From assembly GCF_025960875.1 (NCBI RefSeq), contig NZ_JAODLR010000022.1:1-64000 (forward strand): DNA of 64,000 bases, written 5' to 3'. Under the pieces are notes generated by a model, which worked only from the letters and a program-made list of their open reading frames with translations, ran no database searches and was not told where the DNA came from. The translations under genes were made by a program, and so were the position numbers. Of the stretch, positions 15,598 through 23,086 are shown one piece after another. Within the stretch, counting starts at the first letter, position 1. Each line of letters begins with the position of its first letter. Origin of the DNA: Crystallibacter permensis (lineage in GTDB: Bacteria; Actinomycetota; Actinomycetes; Actinomycetales; Micrococcaceae).

Positions 15598-17118
15598 GCC
15601 ATCCGGAAGTCGGGCGAGGACCGCCTCGCAGCTGCGGACCACAATCTGGCAGGATTCCGCGGCACTGCGGTCGGTCATCGGGTTCTCGGCCAGTGTGCGC
15701 CAGCGGCGCAGGCATGCCAGGGCTTCGGCCCGCAGTGCCTCCGACGACGTGCCGTCGGGCAGGCCGAGCCGGAGTGCGGGCAATATCCCCCGGCCGCCGA
15801 TCAGGCGTTCGGCCTCTGACGCCAACTCCTTGGGTAGGTCCAGGCCCGTGGTCCGAGCGGTAGCCAGCAGGCGCAGCTCCCGGAACTCATGGGCACCGGC
15901 TTGGATCCGTTCGAGCAATGCTGCCACCCGCTCCGTTCCGGCCCGGGGCCGCTCGCGGAGAAGGGCCTCCACACCGGCCAAGGCGGTCCGCGCCTTGAGC
16001 TGCGCGGCGCGGGCCTGGAACTGGCCCGACATCAGGTGAAGCAGCTCATCCAGTCCGCTGCGGCGGGCGAGCTCGTGCGCCAGCGCCGTCGGTTCGGCGA
16101 TGCCGCCCCGGATAAGAGCCGTCGACATCCGGATCCCGAACAAGCCAAACCGTTCCAACAGGGCTGCCCGGATCTCGGGACCGGCTTCCAGCCCTTCGGT
16201 GGGACGGGCAAACCTGTCGGCAGAGAGCAGCATACGCTCGCGTTCCGACCGGTCCAGCCGGGCCAGTTCCAGCAACGCAGTGAACTCCGCTTGGCGCAGG
16301 GTGCGCGCGCTTTGGGCCAGCAGGCCGGCGATGGGAACCACGCCCAGGGCCAGCGACCGCAGAGTACCGTCACGACGGTAGCGCTCGGCGATCTCGCCCG
16401 CCGAAAGCAGCGAGTCAATCCGTCCGGCGCCGATCTCATCTGCACGCGAGAGTACCGCGAGTGCGTTGACCGTCCCCGACTGGCCTACCGAGGTGTCCTT
16501 GAAAGCCTCCAGGAACCTCAGATCGGCGGCATGCAGGTGGCGCATCAGGTAGACGACGGCGTCTGCTTCGGAGGGAGCATCCCGGGGCGTGAGGAAATCC
16601 GTGGACCGCGCAGACAGCTCGCTCGAGAGCGAGGCGATGCCCGGGGTGTCGATCAGGGTCAGCTCCCGCAGTCCCTTGGCTGGCCAGTCCACCACCAGCC
16701 GGTCAACCTCCTCGGCGCGGAAGGTGCCCATGTCGAAGACCAATCTGCCCTTAACTCTTCTAATGGGCAGGGTTCGAGGCTCCGATGCAAGTCCTCCTGG
16801 TCCGCCGGGCGCCGGGTACAACGTGATCCGCGGGGTGTCCCGGTAGCGGTACCAGGTCACCACGCGGGTGCATTCGGCGGTGTCAGTGGGCGCGATCTCT
16901 TCCCCGATGATGGCATTGAGCAGTGTTGACTTCCCAGCCTTCACCATGCCGGCGAGCGCCACCCGCAGGGGTTCGGCAAGCCGCCGCTGGTATCCCTCGA
17001 GCGCGCGCCGCGCGTCCGGATCATCCGCGTAGGCCTCGATGGCCTGCCGCAGGAGTTCCGGAACGACGTCGACGGCGGAGCCGTTCGCGCTGGAGCCGTT
17101 CGCCCCCGTGCCGTTCAC
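15505..17118 (-). CDS. iniC: dynamin-family GTPase (IniC-like)
   Basis: A 537-residue large GTPase. The P-loop GMVKAGKST is at 57-65, a switch region around APTDTAECT, the G3 motif DTPG in LTLIDTPGIASL, and a degenerate G4 (LSRADE). The remainder is helical with coiled-coil character. There is no membrane hairpin like that of its partner, which fits IniC. It follows the IniA-like gene with a 4-bp ATGA overlap, so the two are translationally coupled and probably form a heteromeric dynamin pair, as in other paired bacterial dynamin-like proteins. Its 3' end overlaps the convergent membrane-protein gene. Confidence 0.85.
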   Translation of the reverse strand: MNGTGANGSSANGSAVDVVPELLRQAIEAYADDPDARRALEGYQRRLAEPLRVALAGMVKAGKSTLLNAIIGEEIAPTDTAECTRVVTWYRYRDTPRITLYPAPGGPGGLASEPRTLPIRRVKGRLVFDMGTFRAEEVDRLVVDWPAKGLRELTLIDTPGIASLSSELSARSTDFLTPRDAPSEADAVVYLMRHLHAADLRFLEAFKDTSVGQSGTVNALAVLSRADEIGAGRIDSLLSAGEIAERYRRDGTLRSLALGVVPIAGLLAQSARTLRQAEFTALLELARLDRSERERMLLSADRFARPTEGLEAGPEIRAALLERFGLFGIRMSTALIRGGIAEPTALAHELARRSGLDELLHLMSGQFQARAAQLKARTALAGVEALLRERPRAGTERVAALLERIQAGAHEFRELRLLATARTTGLDLPKELASEAERLIGGRGILPALRLGLPDGTSSEALRAEALACLRRWRTLAENPMTDRSAAESCQIVVRSCEAVLARLPDGSAPRPTVRLVLGSEPGVGAGQQTDQQRRTG

Positions 17119-18944
17119 ACCTTGCCTGCCAGGGCCGGTTTGCCGTCCAACTGCTGGGCATGTTTGCGCAGGGTGTCGACACGCTTAAGCACGGCTTTGA
17201 TCTCCCGGATACGCTGTTCTCGTTCGAGCGTGTAGCTGGCCGCTGCTTTTTGCGCGGCGAGCACGGAGTCCGACAGGGAGCGGTGGTGTTCCTCGGCGAT
17301 TTCGGTGAAGTGGTCGCGCGTTCCACGCTGGACCAGCCGGAGCCGGTCTTTGAGCTGTTTGCCGACTTGGAAGACGACTTCGTCAATTTGCCGGCGCACC
17401 AGTGTCTTCGCTTCGTTTTGGCGGCGTTTGAGCCGGGCTTCCTTGTCTTCGCGGTAGGCTTTGCCGCCGAGCAGCAGACCTGCGCCGACGGAGAGCGGGT
17501 TGATCAGCGACATGCCGACGATGCCGGTGAGCAGGCCGAACATCAGCACGCCACCGTAGGAGCCGCGCATGCCGATGAGGATTTTCTGCAAGGGGCTGAG
17601 CCGGCCGGGGTCCAATGCCGGGACGGGGACAACCGGGTCGAGCACGTCGTCTGTGTCATCGACCTGGAGGACCGGCAGGGGCACTTCGTCCTGGGCGAAG
17701 TGTTCAGCGACCTGCCCGGAGAGCCATTGTGCACGTTCGTTGGTCCAAACGAACGTGTCCGAGACAGCCGACGCAACGCGTTGTTCCAGCCACTCGGTGA
17801 ACTGTTCCCAGACCGGTCCCGGGTCTGCTGCGTCGATGGCCTGTTCGGCATCACGCTGGATGCTGCGCAGACGGTCGCGCAGGTCGTGTTCCATGTCGGC
17901 GATGAGGTCGCTGACGCCGTCGTTGAGCGTTGTCTGCCAGCGGGCGGAACGCTGGCGCTGCACGTCGGCGCGTTCCTTGGCCGATTCCAGCCCGGCGATC
18001 ATCTGCGGGGTGCCTTCCGGGTTTTGAAGCGCACTGAGTTCGGACTGCAGCGACAGGCGCAGGTGTTCGGTGCTGGAGAGCAGGTCGTGGGCGACGGAGC
18101 GGCGCTGCAGCCGTTCGGCCTGGCCGAGGACTTCCTGGCGCAAGTAGGTCACGAGCGCGGGAAAGCCGGATTCGGTGTTGAGTTCGTTGTCGTTATGCCG
18201 GGCTGCGTGCAGGCGCAGTTCGGAAGAGACCGGCAGCAGCGGGATGTCCGGACCGACATTATCCAGATGGCCCCGGTCCAGTTCCGCGACCTGCCGCCAC
18301 TGCGGGTACAGGTCTGTTTTGGAGAGTACGCAGGCCACGTTGGGGCAGATTCGCATGGCTTGGCGCAGGAACCGGATCTCTGGCTCCGTGTACTCCTGTG
18401 AGGCGTCGGAGACCAGCAGCATGGCATCCGCCGTCGGCAGCGCGGTCAGGGTGGTGAACGAATGGGTCGAATTCAGGCCGCCGACCCCGGGAGAGTCCAC
18501 CAGGGTCAGTCCGCCGGAGAGGAGCTTCCGCGGCAGGGAGACTTCAGCGGCGGCAAGGCGGCGGCGGTTGCCGGGATTGCCGTTCTCGGACACGTAGGCG
18601 GCGAGGTCCTCGATGGGCACCTGGCGGCGCTCGAGTTCGGGTTCGCCGTCGCCGTCCTGGCTGCCCTCGCGGGGAACCATGATGGTGGCGGATGCCGGAT
18701 CCCCGTGCCGGACCACGGTTGGCACGGAGGTGGCGATATCGTCGTCGACGGGGCAGACGGGGGCGTTGACGAGCGCGTTGATCAACTTGCTCTTGCCCTG
18801 CTTGAACTCACCGACCACGATCACGCGGACATTCGGATCGAGCACCCGCCGGCGGGTTTGCTCCAGCCTGCGGCGCAGATCCGCCCGATCGGCATCCGCC
18901 GCCAGTTCGATGCTCTGCTCCACGAGCTTGACCAGTTCTGCCAT
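17115..18944 (-). CDS. iniA: dynamin-family GTPase (IniA-like)
   Basis: A 609-residue dynamin-like protein. The P-loop GEFKQGKSK is at 45-53, G3 is DSPG in LTLVDSPGVGG, and G4 is SKTD. Around 470-500 a hydrophobic hairpin (GGVLMFGLLTGIVGMSLINPLSVGAGLLLGG, interrupted by a few residues) should insert into the membrane, followed by a basic, coiled-coil stretch (KEARLKRRQNEAK). Mycobacterial IniA is a dynamin-like protein reported to mediate membrane fission; the same is inferred here. It precedes the IniC-like gene with a 4-bp overlap and follows iniB after 107 bp that contain a hairpin. Confidence 0.88.
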   Translation of the reverse strand: MAELVKLVEQSIELAADADRADLRRRLEQTRRRVLDPNVRVIVVGEFKQGKSKLINALVNAPVCPVDDDIATSVPTVVRHGDPASATIMVPREGSQDGDGEPELERRQVPIEDLAAYVSENGNPGNRRRLAAAEVSLPRKLLSGGLTLVDSPGVGGLNSTHSFTTLTALPTADAMLLVSDASQEYTEPEIRFLRQAMRICPNVACVLSKTDLYPQWRQVAELDRGHLDNVGPDIPLLPVSSELRLHAARHNDNELNTESGFPALVTYLRQEVLGQAERLQRRSVAHDLLSSTEHLRLSLQSELSALQNPEGTPQMIAGLESAKERADVQRQRSARWQTTLNDGVSDLIADMEHDLRDRLRSIQRDAEQAIDAADPGPVWEQFTEWLEQRVASAVSDTFVWTNERAQWLSGQVAEHFAQDEVPLPVLQVDDTDDVLDPVVPVPALDPGRLSPLQKILIGMRGSYGGVLMFGLLTGIVGMSLINPLSVGAGLLLGGKAYREDKEARLKRRQNEAKTLVRRQIDEVVFQVGKQLKDRLRLVQRGTRDHFTEIAEEHHRSLSDSVLAAQKAAASYTLEREQRIREIKAVLKRVDTLRKHAQQLDGKPALAGKV

Positions 18945-18986
18945 ACCTGCCTCCTCCTGGGTGCCAACGGCCTAACACACAGACCT

Positions 18987-19020
18987 GCCCGGCAGGATCC
19001 CCCTCCCCTTCCTGCCGGGC
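18987..19020 (-). terminator. hairpin between iniB and the IniA-like gene
   Basis: Perfect 10-bp arms, GCCCGGCAGG (18987-18996) and CCTGCCGGGC (19011-19020), are separated by 14 nt. It lies just after the iniB stop. Because the dynamin genes continue on the same strand without another obvious promoter, it may be a partial terminator that lowers dynamin expression relative to IniB, or an mRNA-stabilising 3' end. Confidence 0.6.
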
Positions 19021-19051
19021 CGGCTGTGCGCCGTTGAGTCTGAGTCGATAA

Positions 19052-20323
19052 TCAGTCTTGGACTACGACTGCACTTTCCTCGACCTCGTTGCCTGCAACG
19101 ACGAAGTTGTCTTCGACGTTGGTCGACTCGTCGTTGAAGGACTCTTCGAACTCGAGCTCGAGGTCGGTGTTCTGGGAGCTGTCCTGGAACGACTCGTTGA
19201 TCACCGTGTTCTCGGAGTTGTCTGTAAATTCGTCGTTGTCCTCGAACTCGAACTCGGTGGTGGTTTCATTGCCGACATTATCGAGGTTGTTTTCTTCATT
19301 GCCGACGTCGTTGCGGTTGCCATCGATGCCGTCGTTGTCTTCGCTGTTGTCCTCGTTGCCAACGATGTTGTTGTTGCCGTCGATGCCGTCGTTGTCCTGG
19401 AAGGAGTCCTCGATCTCGACGTCAACTTCGGTCTTGTCGACGTCAACGTCGTTGTTGTTGCCGTCGATGCCGTCGTTGTCCTCGTTGCCGACATCGTTGC
19501 GGTTGCCGTCGATGCCGTCGTTGTCCTCGCTGTTGTCCTCGTTGAAGGATTCGTCGATGTCGACTTCCTTATTGAAGGAGTCCGTGACGGTGGTGTCCTC
19601 ACTGCCGATTTCGACGTCGGCGTTGCCCTCGGCCTCAATGTCGATATTGGTGGAGTTGTCTTCGGAGTTGTCCTGGTCAACATCGTCGCCGGCAGCGATG
19701 GAATCATCACCGTTGGCTACATTCGCGTCCTTGCCGGCGGCAACGGAGTCGTCCCCGGACGCGATGACGGCGTCGTTGTCGAAGAACTGGGTGACGTCGC
19801 CATCGGCCCAGATGTTCTGGTTTACGGACTGGTCGTTGATGGTATCGCGGTCATCCACGGTGGAGGTGTAGGAGTACTCGTTGACGATGTGGGTCAGCTG
19901 CTGGACCGCGTGGCCGTGGTCGTCATCGTCGCGGTGGCCGTGGTCGTCATCGTCACGGTGTCCGTGGTCGTCGTCGTTATCCCGGTCCGGACGGTGGTTG
20001 TCGTTGTCGTTGTCCCAGTCGCGGCCGCCGCCGCCCCCGCCGCCGCCGTCGTTGTTATTTCCCCCGTCGCTGTCCGGATTGTTGTGGTCGATCCGCGAGG
20101 AGTTGTCCCCCGTGTTGTACTCGCGGTCGAAGGAAGCACCGACGCCAACCGGGGCGAAGTCGAGGACTACCGGCATGACGGCGTCGACATCGTCCGAGCA
20201 GACGTCGCTGAGGCCGGCGTGCTCCAGCTCCCGCTCGGGATCCTCGCGGAAGGCGTGGGCCGCATCGGGATCCCGGAGCAGGTTCATGATGAATTCAAGA
20301 AGGGTGTTCGCAAGTGTAGGCAT
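19052..20323 (-). CDS. iniB: IniB N-terminal domain protein, acidic repeat-rich
   Basis: The first ~55 residues match the IniB N-terminal domain (TLLEFIMNLLRDPDAAHAFREDP, then a helix ending VMPVVLDF). The rest is of low complexity: a glycine run (93-100), three DDDHGH-type metal-ligand-like units (116-138), a beta-roll-like stretch (ASGDDSVAAGKDANV, near 188-214) and Asp/Asn repeats including four DNDGIDGN units (267-274, 282-289, 310-317, 329-336). There is no signal peptide or membrane segment; the protein is extremely acidic. IniB function is unknown in mycobacteria, where iniBAC responds to cell-wall inhibitors. It follows the LAL gene after 152 bp holding an operator-like palindrome. 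Confidence 0.85.
   Translation of the reverse strand: MPTLANTLLEFIMNLLRDPDAAHAFREDPERELEHAGLSDVCSDDVDAVMPVVLDFAPVGVGASFDREYNTGDNSSRIDHNNPDSDGGNNNDGGGGGGGGRDWDNDNDNHRPDRDNDDDHGHRDDDDHGHRDDDDHGHAVQQLTHIVNEYSYTSTVDDRDTINDQSVNQNIWADGDVTQFFDNDAVIASGDDSVAAGKDANVANGDDSIAAGDDVDQDNSEDNSTNIDIEAEGNADVEIGSEDTTVTDSFNKEVDIDESFNEDNSEDNDGIDGNRNDVGNEDNDGIDGNNNDVDVDKTEVDVEIEDSFQDNDGIDGNNNIVGNEDNSEDNDGIDGNRNDVGNEENNLDNVGNETTTEFEFEDNDEFTDNSENTVINESFQDSSQNTDLELEFEESFNDESTNVEDNFVVAGNEVEESAVVVQD
19316..19525 (-). repeat. iniB: DNDGIDGN-coding tandem repeats in iniB
   Basis: Four copies of a unit encoding DNDGIDGN(N/R)N, with flanking VGNEDN and NSEDND pieces also repeated. On the plus strand they appear as nearly identical runs of GTTG/CCGTCGATGCCGTCGTTGTC. 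Copies are in frame, so changes in copy number would keep the reading frame open. Confidence 0.8.
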
Positions 20324-20445
20324 GGTATTCCCTCAATCTGAAAGGTGTGTGAACTTGGTTCCGCCGAGCTGGTTGCCTGGCTTGCTTCAAACGTAGGTCC
20401 GGGGGGCGGGGCCTGCATCGGGGTTATCTCCCCCTGTGCGGCTAC

Positions 20446-20464
20446 CCCCTATAGGGGTTTGGAC
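20446..20464 (-). promoter_or_regulatory. iniB upstream operator candidates
   Basis: CCCCTATAGGGG (20446-20457) is a perfect 12-bp palindrome about 125 bp before the iniB start. It overlaps a 12-mer, GTCCAAACCCCT on the minus strand (20453-20464), that recurs with the same orientation upstream of the hsp70 gene (25391-25402). A second purine-rich block (CAGGGGGAG, then TAACCCC) lies slightly downstream. These are candidate binding sites for the adjacent LAL regulator. Confidence 0.55.
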
Positions 20465-20475
20465 GTCCCCCAGCA

Positions 20476-23085
20476 TTAGGGAGGACCGGACGCTTCCTCG
20501 CCGAGCAATAGGCGCAGTTGCGCCAGCAGCTCCGAGCGTGTGGCGGCCCCCAGCCGACGGCGGATCCTGGCGATGTGGTGTTCGGCAGTGCGGGGCGAAA
20601 TGAAGATCGCGGCGCCGATTTCGCGGTACGTCTTGCCGTCCAGCACCAGCCGGGCGACCTCACGCTCTCGGGCACTCAGGACCGCACCCTCCGAGCCGGC
20701 GCCGGCCGGCTGCCCTGCCGAAGGCCGAACGGCGGGCCGGACCGCCGGCAGCGTTGGAACGGGCTCGGTTTCCGCGCTGACGGAGACCACGGATCCGGGA
20801 TGAAGGTCCCGGGCGCAGGCGAGCAGCCTGGCCATGTCCTTGCGCTCGTCGGCGCGTGGGGCGGCATGGCCAGCCAACCGGGAGCCGTCCCAGGTCATCC
20901 CGACCGCGGCCAGCCCGCGTGCCGCAGCTTCAACCGCATCGACGTCGATACGGCCGGCAAGGACTGCTACCCAGGACCGACCCGCGGCCGCCAGGACGGA
21001 GGCCAGATGGTTGTGGCCGGAGGCCCGGACCAGCGCCGATGCATGGGGCGCAAGGTCCGCCGGCCGCTCCGCCAGGATGGCGGCCTGGACCGCGTGCCAG
21101 CGCAGCGGAATCGACCACAGCGGAGGATCGCCGAGACGCTCAAGCAACGCCCAGGCCTCGGCGAGCTGCGGCTCCAGACGGGCCGAATCACGCAGCCGCG
21201 CGGCCGCGACGGCCAGTTCACCGAACGGCAGCAGGCTGTAGAGGTCCACCGAGACGTGCAGGATGCGCTCGCGGGCGCGCTGCCACGCGTGGACGAGGGC
21301 AGCGGTGTCATCGGTCCGGCGGGCCAGACCGACTTCCAGCGCGTCGAACAGCAGTTCGTCCCGGGGCGCGAGTCCGCCCTCGCAGGCACCAGCCTCGGTG
21401 ATGGCCGCACGGGCACGGTCCGGGCGGTCCAGCTGCATGGCCGTCCAGGCGCGCAGCAACAACAACCTGGGGCGCGCCGCCGCACCGGCCTGCTCTCCGG
21501 CCAAGGCATCGTCCAGTACGGAATCCGCCACGGCCGGTTCGCCGCAATGCAGGGCCACCAGCGCAGCCAGCGCCGCCGGGACTTCCGGGAGCGGAATACT
21601 GCTGCCGGACGCCGTCATCATGTCCGATGCCCGGATCAGGGCGGGCAGGGCATAGGCCGGCTGCGCCGCAATGGACGCGCTGATCCCCTCCCCCATAAGT
21701 CCGACGGCGACAGCGGCCAGCGTGGGCGAGCCGCTTGGCCCGCGGGCCTTGAGCATGGTTTCGGCGCCTTCGCGGTCGCCGGTGCCGATCATTGCGACGG
21801 CGGCGAGCGCAGCTGAGGGGCCGGTCCTGTCCGCTCCCAGCCACCGGTAGACTTCCGCACTGCGTGCCAGCATGCCGCGCTGCGCCCAGGTGGCCGCGGC
21901 TACGTCCACCCCGCGGAGGAGGTCGGGGGCATCTTCGCTAGAGAGCAGGTTGTCCAGAATCCGGCCGGCGCCGTCAAGGTCGCCCACGGCGGAGGCGGCC
22001 TGGGCCCGGCGGGCCGCGGTAGTGAGTTCGTCGGAGCCGGCGGCGCCCGCTTCGTCGTAGAGGGCTGAGGCCAGCGCGGGCTGCTCGGCCAGCACGCTGT
22101 CGCCTTCGCGCTCCAAGGCCCGGGCGATCCGCGGGTCCCTTAATCCGCCGCGCGCGAGTCCGCGGGCGACGTCGCCGAGTGAACGTCCCTCCGCGGTGAA
22201 GGCATCCACCAGGGCCCGCTGAGCCTCGCGGACCCGGTACGGCGGCGTCGCGGCAAGCACGGCCCGGCGCACCAGCGGGACCAGCCTTCCGTCCGCGCGC
22301 AGCAATCCCGCGGCCCGCGCCCTGGTAACCAGGTGGTCGAGGCTTTCCCCTGCATGGTCCAAGGCTGGTGGAATTTGCCCGGCGAGGTCGAAACCGACGC
22401 TCAGGGCGAGCAGCAGGTCGGACACTCCGCCGTCGACCTTGTCGAGTTCATAGCCAAGCTGGTCCATCAGGCCGCGTGAACAGTGCGGTTCAGACAAGGC
22501 ACTGCTGCCATGCTGGCCGATCGATTCCATCACCAGGTGAACCAGCCAGGGCATGCCGGCCGTAGCCTCCGCCAGCTTGTCCACGAGCGACGCCGTGGGG
22601 GCACCCTCCAGCACTTCCGCAGCCCGCGCGTGGATCTCCCCGCGGGACAGCGGTCCGAGGATCACCGGTGCATGGTGCTGCTCCAAGACATCGGAGAGTC
22701 GGCTCAATGCGGCAGGTTGCGGCCAGGGCCGGTAGGCAACCACGAGGTTTACGTCCCGCTCCTCGACCACCGAAGCGAGCTGGGCCAAAGCCGTATCGCT
22801 GAGTTCATGGGCGTCATCGATCAGTACCGCACCGCGTGCATTGACCGTGCAGAGATCGAGATCCGTGGCGCTGAGGTCCACGCAATTGCGCAGAACATGG
22901 AGGCCACTGGCGCGGTACTGTGCCTCGAGATCGTCCAGCAGGACGGTCTTCCCTGTTCCGCCGGCACCAACGATACCGGCCAGCAACCGCGATTCCGGGG
23001 CGGCCGCTACCTCGGCCAGGAAAGAGGCAGCAACGGTGGGCCGGAGCGGGCGCGATCCGATGCCCGCGAAACTTGTCTCCACCAT
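20476..23085 (-). CDS. large ATP-binding LuxR-family (LAL) regulator
   Basis: An 869-residue STAND-type regulator. Walker A GAGGTGKT is at 40-47 and Walker B LIDDAH near 88. A long alpha-helical, Ala/Leu-rich TPR-like middle follows, then a C-terminal LuxR helix-turn-helix of about 60 residues (LSAREREVARLVLDGKTYRE, then ISPRTAEHHIARIRRRLG). The gene starts one base after the hsp70 stop (TGA-C-ATG), so translation is coupled. In mycobacteria a MalT-like regulator, IniR, has been reported to control iniBAC. This protein is the obvious candidate for the same role, sensing a ligand through its TPR region, possibly with input from the Hsp70 ATPase. Confidence 0.9.
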   Translation of the reverse strand: MVETSFAGIGSRPLRPTVAASFLAEVAAAPESRLLAGIVGAGGTGKTVLLDDLEAQYRASGLHVLRNCVDLSATDLDLCTVNARGAVLIDDAHELSDTALAQLASVVEERDVNLVVAYRPWPQPAALSRLSDVLEQHHAPVILGPLSRGEIHARAAEVLEGAPTASLVDKLAEATAGMPWLVHLVMESIGQHGSSALSEPHCSRGLMDQLGYELDKVDGGVSDLLLALSVGFDLAGQIPPALDHAGESLDHLVTRARAAGLLRADGRLVPLVRRAVLAATPPYRVREAQRALVDAFTAEGRSLGDVARGLARGGLRDPRIARALEREGDSVLAEQPALASALYDEAGAAGSDELTTAARRAQAASAVGDLDGAGRILDNLLSSEDAPDLLRGVDVAAATWAQRGMLARSAEVYRWLGADRTGPSAALAAVAMIGTGDREGAETMLKARGPSGSPTLAAVAVGLMGEGISASIAAQPAYALPALIRASDMMTASGSSIPLPEVPAALAALVALHCGEPAVADSVLDDALAGEQAGAAARPRLLLLRAWTAMQLDRPDRARAAITEAGACEGGLAPRDELLFDALEVGLARRTDDTAALVHAWQRARERILHVSVDLYSLLPFGELAVAAARLRDSARLEPQLAEAWALLERLGDPPLWSIPLRWHAVQAAILAERPADLAPHASALVRASGHNHLASVLAAAGRSWVAVLAGRIDVDAVEAAARGLAAVGMTWDGSRLAGHAAPRADERKDMARLLACARDLHPGSVVSVSAETEPVPTLPAVRPAVRPSAGQPAGAGSEGAVLSAREREVARLVLDGKTYREIGAAIFISPRTAEHHIARIRRRLGAATRSELLAQLRLLLGEEASGPP

Positions 23086-23086
23086 G

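Noticed and set aside
16760-16830. tRNA-like GGTTCGAG segment
   Set aside because: No cloverleaf can be drawn around it and it lies inside the IniC-like coding region; no tRNA gene was found in the window.
19316-19525. Regular repeats resembling a CRISPR array
   Set aside because: The repeats are in frame within iniB, of unequal spacing, and code for DNDGIDGN units; there are no cas genes.
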